DNA of 64,000 bases from Miltoncostaea oceani (GTDB lineage: Bacteria > Actinomycetota > Thermoleophilia > Miltoncostaeales > Miltoncostaeaceae). Positions within the stretch are counted from its first letter, which is position 1, and each line of letters starts with the position of its first letter. The stretch covers positions 3,175,001 to 3,239,000 of the forward strand of contig NZ_CP064356.1 of the NCBI RefSeq assembly GCF_018141545.1, read 5' to 3'. Under the pieces are notes generated by a model, which saw nothing but the letters and a program-made list of their open reading frames with translations, was not told the DNA's origin and did no database searches. Both the position numbers and the translations under genes were made by a program. Of this stretch, positions 17,846 to 25,540 are shown in pieces.

Positions 17846-17885
17846 GCGGCCGCCCCGCGCGCGGATGCCGGCGCGGGGCGGCCGC
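17846..17885. terminator. Bidirectional terminator between convergent genes
   Basis: A perfect 15-bp GC stem (17846-17860 with 17871-17885) and a 10-base loop lie between the GMC oxidoreductase (+) and the SnoaL-like gene (-). There is no clear U run, as often in such genomes. Confidence 0.7.
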
Positions 17886-17896
17886 GGCCCGGTCCC

Positions 17897-18313
17897 TCAA
17901 TCGCCCCAGAAGGCGTCGACGGCGTACTGGTCGCGGCTGTGCAGCCACGACTCGCCGATGCGGCCGCCGCTGACCCGGGCGATGTGCGCCACGTTGTTCA
18001 CGAGGTCGGGCCGGCCGTCGGGACGCGACGCCGTGTACGTCGCGAGGGCGACGACGACCTCGTCGTCGGCGAGGACGCGCTCCAGGTGCAGCTGCAGCGT
18101 CCCGCCGGTGACCTCGAAGGCGTGGCCGATGAAGCCGAGGACGGCGGCGGCGCCCTCGTAGTCGCCGGTGTTCGGGCTGCGCCCCGGCACGTGCAGCACG
18201 GCGTCGTCGGCGAGGTGGGCGGCGGCGGCGTCGATGTCGCCGGCGGTGAGGGCGTCGTAGAAGGCGCGCACCATCCGTGCGTTCGCATCGGCGGTGGACG
18301 TGGTCGGGCTCAT
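17897..18313 (-). CDS. SnoaL/NTF2-like protein
   Basis: 138 residues from ATG 18313, with AAGGAGGAGAGG upstream; longer frames would run through the operator DNA. The sequence VRAFYDALTAGDIDAAAAHL, then DDAVLHVPGRSPN, GAAAVLGFIGHAF and VVALATYTASRPDGR is the cone-shaped SnoaL/NTF2 fold used by polyketide cyclases, isomerases and ketosteroid-type enzymes or binding proteins. It is transcribed divergently from a MarR regulator that most likely controls it. Confidence 0.8.
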   Translation of the reverse strand: MSPTTSTADANARMVRAFYDALTAGDIDAAAAHLADDAVLHVPGRSPNTGDYEGAAAVLGFIGHAFEVTGGTLQLHLERVLADDEVVVALATYTASRPDGRPDLVNNVAHIARVSGGRIGESWLHSRDQYAVDAFWGD

Positions 18314-18344
18314 GGTGGCGGTCACCTCTCCTCCTTCGGGAGAA

Positions 18345-18395
18345 AGTATTTCGATGTCGAACGAGATGCTACTACGGTAGTATTTCCATGTCAAA
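18345..18395. promoter_or_regulatory. Two direct operator-like repeats between SnoaL and MarR genes
   Basis: AGTATTTCGATGTCGAA at 18345-18361 and AGTATTTCCATGTCAAA at 18379-18395 match at 14 of 17 positions and are spaced 34 bases start to start, so they sit on nearly the same helix face. The first contains the palindrome TTCGA-TG-TCGAA. They are A/T-rich islands in GC-rich DNA in the divergent promoter and are the obvious MarR binding sites. Confidence 0.65.
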
Positions 18396-18411
18396 ACATC
18401 GGGGACGGGTG

Positions 18412-18933
18412 ATGGCGGATGAGGACGACCCCGACCTTCCGGTCCGGCGGATGGTCGAGCAGTGGGAACGCGAGATGCCGGGCGTCGACACGGCCGCCAT
18501 GGCGTTGTTCGGGCGCCTGACGCGGGCGCAGGCCGCCGCCGCGCGGGCCATCGAGGAGGGGCTGGCGCCCCACGGGCTGTCCCGGGCCGAGTTCGACGCC
18601 CTCGCCACGCTCCGCCGCGCGGGCGCCCCCCACCGCCTCCCCGCCGGCGCCCTCGCCGCGTCGATGCTCCTGTCCCCCGCCGCCACGACGAACCGCATCG
18701 ACCGCCTCGCGCGCGCCGGCCTGGTCGCGCGGCACCCGGACCCCGAGGACGGGCGCGGGGTGATCGTCGGCCTCACGGCGCGCGGGCGGCGCGTGGTGGA
18801 CGCGGCCGTGCACACCCACTCCGCCAACGAGCGCCGCCTCCTCGCGGGCCTCTCGCCGGCCGATGAGGCGCAGCTGTCCCGCCTGCTCGCCGCGCTGGCG
18901 GCCTCGATCGCGGGCCGCGCCGCGCCGTCCTGA
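18412..18933 (+). CDS. MarR family transcriptional regulator
   Basis: 173 residues from ATG 18412 (GGGGACGGG upstream). An ATG at 18388 is also in frame but lies inside the second operator repeat. The winged-helix core reads GLSRAEFDALATLRRAG, then LPAGALAASMLLSPAATTNR, IDRLARAGLVARHPDPEDGR and GVIVGLTARGRRVVDAA, the MarR beta-wing with the conserved D-x-R. The DNA-binding dimer would repress the divergent SnoaL-like gene and itself until a small ligand binds. Confidence 0.9.
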   Translation: MADEDDPDLPVRRMVEQWEREMPGVDTAAMALFGRLTRAQAAAARAIEEGLAPHGLSRAEFDALATLRRAGAPHRLPAGALAASMLLSPAATTNRIDRLARAGLVARHPDPEDGRGVIVGLTARGRRVVDAAVHTHSANERRLLAGLSPADEAQLSRLLAALAASIAGRAAPS

Positions 18934-18973
18934 GCGTCGCGACGGTTGCCACCCGGACCACGCCGCGGTAAAG

Positions 18974-18989
18974 TTAGCCGCATGGCTAA
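18974..18989. promoter_or_regulatory. Palindromic operator overlapping the ArsR start codon
   Basis: TTAGCC-GCAT-GGCTAA is a perfect 6-bp inverted repeat whose centre contains the ATG of the ArsR-type gene, so bound repressor would block initiation. The same half-sites occur upstream of the multicopper oxidase at 27769-27782. Confidence 0.7.
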
Positions 18990-19323
18990 GTATGCGGCGG
19001 TGGCGGAGGTGGACGGGGTGTTCGGGGCGCTCGCCGACCCCACGCGCCGGGCCGTGGTGCAGCGCCTCGGCGCCGGCCCGGCGAGCGTGAGCGAGCTGGC
19101 GGGCGCGTTCCCCATGACGCTGCCGTCGTTCATGAAGCACGTCCGCACCCTCGAAACGAGCGGGGTGATCCGCACGCGCAAGACGGGCCGGGTCCGCACC
19201 TGCGAGCTCGACCGCGGCCGGCTGGCGCTCGTCGCGGGGTGGCTCGACGAGCAGCGCCGCATCTGGGAGGGCCGCACCGACCGGCTCGAGAGGTTCGTCG
19301 CCGACGAGATCGAGGAGCAGTGA
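18982..19323 (+). CDS. ArsR family winged-helix regulator
   Basis: 113 residues from ATG 18982. The core is FGALADPTRRAVVQRLGAGP, then SVSELAGAFPMTLPSFMKHVR, TLETSGVIRTRKTGRVRTCE and a long C-terminal helix with WEGRTDRLERF. There are no cysteine metal-binding motifs, and together with the downstream SRPBCC gene this is the usual ArsR/AHSA1 pair (SdpR-like), not an arsenic sensor. Its stop and the next start overlap (TGATG). Autoregulation through the operator on its start codon is likely. Confidence 0.88.
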   Translation: MAKYAAVAEVDGVFGALADPTRRAVVQRLGAGPASVSELAGAFPMTLPSFMKHVRTLETSGVIRTRKTGRVRTCELDRGRLALVAGWLDEQRRIWEGRTDRLERFVADEIEEQ

Positions 19324-19799
19324 TGACCCACGAGCTCGACCTGACCCTGCAGCGCGTCATCCGGGCGCCCCGCGAGACCGTGTGGCGGGCCTGGACCGAC
19401 CCGGACCGGCTGGCGCGGTGGTGGCTCCCGGCGCCCGCGGTCGCCCGCATCGACCGCCTCGAGCTGGTGCCGGGGGGCGCGTTCGTGACGCGGATGAGCG
19501 AGGACGGCGCCGGGTTCGTCCCGCACATCGACGGCGTGTTCCTCGCCGTCGACGCCGGCACCCGCATCGTCTTCACCAACGCGCTCGACAGCACCTGGCG
19601 CCCCGCGCGGCCCGAACCGGTCGCGATGACCGCCGAGGTCACGTTCGCCGACCACCCCGACGGGACCGACTACCGCGTGCGGGTCCGCCACGGCGACGCG
19701 GCCGACCGGGCGCGCCACGAGGAGCTCGGCTTCCTCGACGGGTGGGGCTCCGTCACCGCGGCGCTCGCCGACCTCGCCGAGGCGGAGGCCGGGCCGTGA
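19323..19799 (+). CDS. SRPBCC (AHSA1/START-like) domain protein
   Basis: 158 residues from ATG 19323. LQRVIRAPRETVWRAWTDPD, then RLARWWLPAPA, a beta-rich middle (GGAFVTRMSEDGAGF, DGVFLAVDAGTRIVFTNAL) and a C-terminal helix HEELGFLDGWGSVTAALADL are typical of the AHSA1 subgroup, which has a hydrophobic pocket. Such genes usually follow an ArsR gene, as here, with one-base overlap, so the pair is one transcript. Ligand unknown. Confidence 0.88.
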   Translation: MTHELDLTLQRVIRAPRETVWRAWTDPDRLARWWLPAPAVARIDRLELVPGGAFVTRMSEDGAGFVPHIDGVFLAVDAGTRIVFTNALDSTWRPARPEPVAMTAEVTFADHPDGTDYRVRVRHGDAADRARHEELGFLDGWGSVTAALADLAEAEAGP

Positions 19800-19911
19800 G
19801 GGTCACCGTCACCGGTTCACCACCCTCGACATGGTGGGCGCGGGACGCCGTCCCGCAGGCGCCCGCCCGCGTCGCCGACGACGCGCGCGTCACCGACCCG
19901 TGGGGCCTGCC

Positions 19912-21792
19912 TCAGCGTGAGGCGGGGGCCCGGTGCGTCCGGCCGGCGCCCACCACGACGGTGCGGCCGGTGACGTGGTCGCGCACGCGCACCGTTCCCG
20001 CGAGAACCCGGGTGAAGGTGCCGCCGCACCGGTCGACGGTGCGCCAGCGGACGTCGGGGCCCGCGGGGGCGGTGGCGACGGACCACCGGCCGCGCACGCT
20101 CACGTCGGCGCCGGTGACCGTCAGGGCGCGGCGCGCGGGGTGCGGCGACGACCGGTCCGGCGCGGGGCGCAGGCACCGGTCGAGCTGACGCCCCGACAGG
20201 TGGAGGCGCAGGCGGGACGACGCCGCCGTGCCGCCCGCGACGACGACGGCCGACTGGGCGATGACGAACCGCCCGCGGCCCACCCGCACGCGGCGGGGGG
20301 CCGCGCCCGGCGACGCCACGCGGAACGTGACGGCGCCGGCGGCGGCGTCGATGTGCGCCGGCAGCGCAAGCGCGTCGCCGACGGGGAGGGGGACCCTCAC
20401 GCCGCCGGCCACGAGCCACGCCGGTCCGCTCACCCGCGGCGCCGTGACCGAGCGGCCCGCCACCGGCTCGGCGGGCGGGGGCGGCGACGGGACGGGATCG
20501 GCCGGTGCAGGGGGGACCGGGGGGACGACGGGCGTCGGGGCCTCCGATGCCCACCCCGTCATCGCGACGTCGACGGGGCCGGCGGCGGCGCCCGGGAACG
20601 TCAGCGTCGCGGCGTGCGCGCCGGCGGTGCGCGGGGCGAAGTCCACGACGACCCGGCAGGTGGCGCCCGGCGCGAGGGTGGCGCCGGCGCCGCGTGCGCA
20701 GGTCGTGGCGTCGGCCACCGTGAAGGCGTCGGCGCCGGCGATCGTGGTCGCGGGCAGCGCGAGGTCGGCCGTCCCGGTGTTCGACACCGTCACGTCCACC
20801 GAGGTCCGGGCACCCGCCACGACGGTGCCCGCGTCCCACGCGGCGGGCGTCACGCCGAACACGGGGGTGGGCGGGGCGGCGTGGACGAACGTGACGTACG
20901 CCGCGCCGGCGCCGCCGCTGGTCGCCGCGCCGGTGGCGGACGGGTCCACGTAGCTCGATCCTCCCCCGCCCCCGCCGCGCAGACCGCCGGCGCCGCCGCC
21001 GTGGTGGCCGCCGCCACCGCCGCCCCCGCGGGGGCAGGTGCTGGTGCCACCGGTGCCGAGGGTGCCGCCGCCGCCGCAGCCCGACGCGGAGCCCGGGTTC
21101 CCCGGTCCGCCGCCGGCGCCGCCGACGCCGTTCGCGCCGCCGCCGCCCGCGCCGCCACCGCCGGTCCCGCCGCCTCCCCCTCCTCCGCCGAAGTTGACGG
21201 ACAGGCTGCCGTTGCCGCCGCGGCCGCCGCCCGCGGAGCCGCCCGCCGACCCCGCCTGCCCCGTCCCCGTGCCCCCACCGGACCCGCCGCCGCCGGCCTG
21301 GTTGCCGCCCGCCCCGCCGTTGATCGCGCTCTGTCCCGCACCGCCGCCCCCGCCCGCGACGATCACCCGCGACGCGAGACCCGACGACGTGCGCACGTCG
21401 CTGGCGCCGCCACCCCCGCCGGCGTTCGCGTCTCCCCGTCCGCCCCCGCCGTTCGCGCCGCCGGACGACCCGCCGGGGCCGCCGACGACGGCGGTCAGGG
21501 TCGCGCCGGGGGTGACGCCGAACGTGCCCTGCGCGAAGCCGCCGGCGCCGCCGGACCCGCCGGCGGGGCCCGCCCCGCCGGGGGCGCCCTGCACGTCGAT
21601 GCAGACGCTCGTGACGTGGGCCGGGACCACGAAGGTGTGTGCACCCGCCGTGGAGTAGGTCGTCGCGACCGTGCCGGCGCCCTGGGCGCAGGCGGCCTCG
21701 GCGGTCGCCGCCGTCCCCCCGTACACGGCGAGGCAGACCAGCCCGGCGATGACGGCGGATGACCACGGGAGGGCGCGCGCGGGAGTCGGCAT
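19912..21792 (-). CDS. Secreted glycine-rich protein with an Ig-like (choice-of-anchor) domain
   Basis: 626 residues from ATG 21792. Residues 1-34 are a Sec signal (LPWSSAVIAGLVCLAVYGG, ending AEA). A jelly-roll-like start (AHTFVVPAHVTSVCIDVQGA) leads into about 240 residues that are mostly glycine with Ala, Asn and Ser. A closing YVDPSATGAATSGGAG-AYVTFV pattern is typical of glycine-rich surface proteins. Next comes an Ig-like repeat (WDAGTVVAGARTSVDVTVSN, then CRVVVDFAPRTAG), a Pro-rich spacer and a C-terminal beta domain with two cysteines. It is probably an adhesin or wall protein. There is no LPXTG or C-terminal membrane helix. The Gly block makes the coding strand extremely G-rich. Confidence 0.75.
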   Translation of the reverse strand: MPTPARALPWSSAVIAGLVCLAVYGGTAATAEAACAQGAGTVATTYSTAGAHTFVVPAHVTSVCIDVQGAPGGAGPAGGSGGAGGFAQGTFGVTPGATLTAVVGGPGGSSGGANGGGGRGDANAGGGGGASDVRTSSGLASRVIVAGGGGGAGQSAINGGAGGNQAGGGGSGGGTGTGQAGSAGGSAGGGRGGNGSLSVNFGGGGGGGGTGGGGAGGGGANGVGGAGGGPGNPGSASGCGGGGTLGTGGTSTCPRGGGGGGGHHGGGAGGLRGGGGGGSSYVDPSATGAATSGGAGAAYVTFVHAAPPTPVFGVTPAAWDAGTVVAGARTSVDVTVSNTGTADLALPATTIAGADAFTVADATTCARGAGATLAPGATCRVVVDFAPRTAGAHAATLTFPGAAAGPVDVAMTGWASEAPTPVVPPVPPAPADPVPSPPPPAEPVAGRSVTAPRVSGPAWLVAGGVRVPLPVGDALALPAHIDAAAGAVTFRVASPGAAPRRVRVGRGRFVIAQSAVVVAGGTAASSRLRLHLSGRQLDRCLRPAPDRSSPHPARRALTVTGADVSVRGRWSVATAPAGPDVRWRTVDRCGGTFTRVLAGTVRVRDHVTGRTVVVGAGRTHRAPASR

Positions 21793-21989
21793 GTCCCCAC
21801 ATCGGCAGCGCGGGGGCGATGCCGAGCGGTGCGGCGCCGTGACTCCGCGGGCTCCCAGCGCCCGCCCGGCGACGGCGGGGTCGTCGCCGGCGCGGCGCAC
21901 CTGGAGGCCGGCCGGGTGGCGATCCCGGGCGGCCTGGAGACGCTCCTCGAGACGGGCGCGCCGATGGCGGCACCGCGGTAGGGGACCCG

Positions 21990-22022
21990 CCGCCGCGCCC
22001 CGGGGCCCCCGGGGCGCGGCGG
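21990..22022. terminator. Terminator downstream of the FMN reductase gene
   Basis: A perfect 15-bp GC stem (21990-22004 with 22008-22022) and a 3-base loop sit just after the minus-strand stop at 22025. Confidence 0.65.
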
Positions 22023-22024
22023 CC

Positions 22025-22735
22025 TCAGCGGTACTCGGGGTTCGGGTGGTCGAACCGGCGGCCCGCCTCCCATTCGGTGACCTGGTTGCCGTGGGCCGGG
22101 ATGCCCCCGGCGCGCCGCAGCATCGACGCCACGTGCATCAGGTTCCACGTCATGAAGGTGGTGTTGCGCCGCGTGAAGTCGTTCTCCGGCCCGCCGCTGC
22201 CGGGGTCGCCGTAGCTCGGTCCGGGGCCGACCTCGCCGATCCAACCGCAGTCGGCCTGCGGGGGGATGACGTACCCGAGGTGCTGCAGCGAGTAGAGGAC
22301 GTTCATCGCGACGTGCTTGATGCCGTCCTCGTTGCCCGTCACGACGACCCCGCCGACCTTGCCGTAGTAGGCCCACTGGCCCGCGGGGTTCGTCTCACCC
22401 GAGTAGCCGTAGAGGCGCTCGATGACGCGGGTGCAGACGCTGCTCTTGTCGCCCAGCCAGATCGGCGTCGCGATGATCAGGATGTCCGCCGCCATCACCC
22501 GCTCCTGGATGGCGGGCCAGTCGTCGCGGTCGAAGCCGTGCTCGGTCATGTCCGTCTGGACGCCCGGCGGGATGACGTGGTCGACCGCCCGCAGCTCGTC
22601 GACCGTCACCCCGTTCGCCCGCATGATCGCGACGGCGTTCTGCGCCAGCAGGTCGGTGTGGGACCGACCCGGCGTGGGCGTGAGGGTGCAGTTCACCACC
22701 AGCGCGCGGAGGTCGGAGGGGTCGGTCTCGGTCAT
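22025..22735 (-). CDS. Flavodoxin-fold NAD(P)H-dependent FMN reductase-like protein
   Basis: 236 residues from ATG 22735. ALVVNCTLTPTPGRSHTDLL is the phosphate-binding first strand/loop of the flavodoxin-like fold; AADILIIATPIWLGDKSSVC is the second flavin loop; GKVGGVVVTGNEDGIKHVA is the third. The family reduces FMN or quinones using NAD(P)H. It is longer at the C-terminus than the minimal fold and includes many aromatic residues. It stands alone between a terminator and the divergent GNAT gene. Confidence 0.85.
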   Translation of the reverse strand: MTETDPSDLRALVVNCTLTPTPGRSHTDLLAQNAVAIMRANGVTVDELRAVDHVIPPGVQTDMTEHGFDRDDWPAIQERVMAADILIIATPIWLGDKSSVCTRVIERLYGYSGETNPAGQWAYYGKVGGVVVTGNEDGIKHVAMNVLYSLQHLGYVIPPQADCGWIGEVGPGPSYGDPGSGGPENDFTRRNTTFMTWNLMHVASMLRRAGGIPAHGNQVTEWEAGRRFDHPNPEYR

Positions 22736-22971
22736 CGTGTGTGCCTTTCCGGTCGGGTGCGGCGCCGCCAGTCTCTCCCCATCGACGGGTCGGGTGGAAC
22801 ATCACCCGACGCGCCGGCCCCGGCACCGCGCCTGCCCCGAAACCCGCGGGGCGAACGGCCTTTCGGGTGGGTCGGGGCGGCCGGGGACCGTTCCTTCGGG
22901 GGGTTGTGGCCCCTCAAGTAATTCACTGGTATCTCGATGCAGGGGGGAGACGCCGCACCCAGGAGAGTGAT

Positions 22972-23727
22972 GTGAAGGACAGCGTCATCCGCCGCTGGCG
23001 CACCGCGCGCCGGCTGAAGGGCGACATCGGATACCGCGGCGTGGTCTACGCCACGGCGTGCAGCGTCCTGCCGGGACGTCTCGTGCAGTTCGAGTGGTTC
23101 GTGGTCATCGAACGCCGCCCCGTCGACCCCGGCCCCCTCCCCCGGGGCCTGAGCATCCGCTGGGACGCGCCGGGCGACACCGCCGTCCTCAGCAGCCTCG
23201 ACCTCACGCCGGAGGAGGTCGCCCGCCGCCGCGGGCTCGGCGACCGCGCACTGATCTGCGAGGGCGACGACGGACGGCTCGTCGGGTACTCCTGGTACCG
23301 GCGCGGCCACTGGGACGAACGCGGCCTGCAGTTCCCCCTCGCCCGCCACGAGGCCTGGGCCTACGACCTGCGCGTCGCCCCGACCCGCGAGGGCCGGCGG
23401 ATGCTCGGGTACCTCGGCGCCTACAGCTCCGTCGCCCTCGCGGCGGAGGGCGTCACCAGCGTCCTCGCCGGCATCGACGTCGCCAACCGCGGGGTGCTCC
23501 GGGCGACCCTCCGGCGCGGGGCGACGTCCATCGGCTCGGTCGCGATGGCACGGGTCGGCCCGGTCAGCATCCGGCGCGAGGACTGGGACGGCCGGCGGGC
23601 ACGCTGGCGTCCCTGCCGTGGCGGCCGGCCCGTCGAGCGGCCGGCGACGCCGTTCGGCCCCGCCGGGCACGCGACGGACGCGACGCGCGCCGGCCTGGTC
23701 TACTCCCCCGCGCCCGACACCGCATGA
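22972..23727 (+). CDS. GNAT-like acetyltransferase-fold protein
   Basis: 251 residues from GTG 22972 (AGGAG 7 bases upstream). The N-terminal third is variable (GDIGYRGVVYATACSVLPGR). A GNAT core follows: a beta strand pair (RALICEGDDGRLVGYSWYRR), the central WAYDLRVAPTREGRRMLGYLG where the acetyl-CoA pyrophosphate loop lies (R-x-x-x-R/G-R-R), and a late ANRGVLRATLRRGATSIG. The tail is disordered and Arg/Pro-rich. Substrate unknown. The 230-base upstream region carries no gene. Confidence 0.65.
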   Translation: MKDSVIRRWRTARRLKGDIGYRGVVYATACSVLPGRLVQFEWFVVIERRPVDPGPLPRGLSIRWDAPGDTAVLSSLDLTPEEVARRRGLGDRALICEGDDGRLVGYSWYRRGHWDERGLQFPLARHEAWAYDLRVAPTREGRRMLGYLGAYSSVALAAEGVTSVLAGIDVANRGVLRATLRRGATSIGSVAMARVGPVSIRREDWDGRRARWRPCRGGRPVERPATPFGPAGHATDATRAGLVYSPAPDTA

Positions 23728-23812
23728 GCGACCCCCGGCCTCACCCCGGCCGCGCGGGCCGCCGATGAGGGGTGTGGGGACGGAGCGCGTCTTCACGCTC
23801 CAGAGGAGTCCG

Positions 23813-25540
23813 ATGGTCACCGGCACCCCGAGTCCCGACAGGATCGTCCGCGAGGCCGCGGCGCTCATCGGCGCATCCCTCGACGTCGGGGCCACCCTCC
23901 GCGCCATCGCCGACGCCGCGAAGCGCGCCCTCGGGGCGGACCGGGCGAGCTGCTACGAGTACGACGTCGAGCGGCAGGTCGTCACCGCCGTCTACACCAC
24001 CGAGACCGAGCCCCGCGCGCGGCGCGCCCTGGAATGGGCCTGTGGGCGCGGCCCCGACGCCCTCCCCCTGTGGCGGCTCCAGCTCGCCGGTGCCGACCGG
24101 ATGCTCGCGATCGAGGACTACGCGACCTGCGCCGACCTGCCCGCCGCCCTCGCGCGCGACCTCGGCAGCGGCGCGCTCATCGGGGTCCGCCTCGAGCACG
24201 CCTCCGTCCGCACGAACGGGGAGGTGTCCCTGCTCGGGACCCTCTTCTGCAGCTACCGGCAGCCGCGGGCGTTCACCGGGCAGGACCGGTCGATCGCGTA
24301 CGGCCTCGCGAACCTCGCGACGCTCGGGCTGGCGAACGCACGGCTCCACGCGCAGACCCTCCGCAGCCTCGAGACGGCGGAGCGCCTCGCCGAGACCGAC
24401 GAGCTGACCGGCCTCCCGAACCGGCGTGCGCTGGAGCGGCGCCTCGAGGCGATCCCCGCCGACGGCGAGCGCCCCCTGTCGGTCCTCGTGCTCGACCTCG
24501 ACAACTTCAAGCAGATCAACGACGCCCTCGGCCACTCCGTCGGCGACGACTGCCTGCGGGCCGTGGCCCGCACGATCGAGGCGGCCCTGCGCCCCCACGA
24601 CGACGCCGGCCGGCTCGGGGGCGAGGAGTTCCTCGCGATCCTCCCCGACACCGGCTCGCGGGGCGCCTGGCTGGTGGCCGAGCGCCTCCGCGCACGCATC
24701 GGGGAGCTGCCGATGCCCGGCGGGCACCGCCTCTCCGCGAGCTTCGGCGTCGCGAGCATGCCGGACCACGCCCGGTGCGTCGCCGACCTCGTGCGGGCCG
24801 CCGACACCGCCATGTACGCGGCGAAGTCCGCCGGCCGCGACCGGAGCGTCGTCTACGACCCGCGCGACGTCCAGACGGTCCGCGACGTGAACCAGCGCGC
24901 CCAGGTCGGCCACGAGGGCTTCGTGGGCTCCGTGCTCGCCCTCGCGGCCGCGGTGGACGCCCGCGACCCCCGCACCCACGCCCACTCGGCCCGCGTCGGC
25001 GCCATCGCCGGCGCGATCGCCGCCCACATCGGAATGGACGGCGACCGCGTCGAGGAGGTCCGCATCGCCGGGCTCCTGCACGACGTCGGCAAGGTCGGCG
25101 TGTCGGACGCGGTCCTCCACAAGCCGGGGCCCCTGACGGCGCCGGAGTGGCGGGAGATGGCGCGGCACCCCGAGATCGGGGCGAACCTCCTCGTCCACCC
25201 GGAGCTCGCGGACATCCGGGACTGGATCCTGCACCACCACGAGCGCCCCGACGGCCGCGGGTACCCCCACGGGCTCTCCGGTGACGCGATCCCGATCGAG
25301 GCGCGGGTCCTCGGCATCTCCGACGCCTACGAGGCCATGACCGCCGACCGGCCCTACCGCGCCGGGATCGGCGACGCCCGGGCCCGGGCCGAGCTCGTCG
25401 CCGGACGCGGCACCCAGTTCGACGCCGCGCTCGTCGACGTCCTCCTCGCCGTCCTCGACGGCGGCCTGCTCGACGACGCCGCCACGACGCGGGTGCCGCT
25501 CGCCCTCGAGACCGGCCCCGGGGGTCTCGTCACCACCTGA
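23813..25540 (+). CDS. GAF-GGDEF-HD-GYP cyclic-di-GMP turnover protein
   Basis: 575 residues from ATG 23813 (AGAGGAG upstream; the ATG at 23765 is less well placed). Domain order: GAF sensor (about 8-175); GGDEF (about 190-350) with an intact GGEEF signature at 269-273, DxDNFKxxND and the TAMYAAK end; then HD-GYP (about 365-560) with HSARVGAIA, the LLHDVGKVGV metal site, HPEIGANLL and HHERPDGRGYPHGL. Both synthase and phosphodiesterase signatures are complete, so the protein may make or degrade c-di-GMP depending on the GAF signal. No transmembrane segment, hence cytosolic. Confidence 0.92.
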   Translation: MVTGTPSPDRIVREAAALIGASLDVGATLRAIADAAKRALGADRASCYEYDVERQVVTAVYTTETEPRARRALEWACGRGPDALPLWRLQLAGADRMLAIEDYATCADLPAALARDLGSGALIGVRLEHASVRTNGEVSLLGTLFCSYRQPRAFTGQDRSIAYGLANLATLGLANARLHAQTLRSLETAERLAETDELTGLPNRRALERRLEAIPADGERPLSVLVLDLDNFKQINDALGHSVGDDCLRAVARTIEAALRPHDDAGRLGGEEFLAILPDTGSRGAWLVAERLRARIGELPMPGGHRLSASFGVASMPDHARCVADLVRAADTAMYAAKSAGRDRSVVYDPRDVQTVRDVNQRAQVGHEGFVGSVLALAAAVDARDPRTHAHSARVGAIAGAIAAHIGMDGDRVEEVRIAGLLHDVGKVGVSDAVLHKPGPLTAPEWREMARHPEIGANLLVHPELADIRDWILHHHERPDGRGYPHGLSGDAIPIEARVLGISDAYEAMTADRPYRAGIGDARARAELVAGRGTQFDAALVDVLLAVLDGGLLDDAATTRVPLALETGPGGLVTT

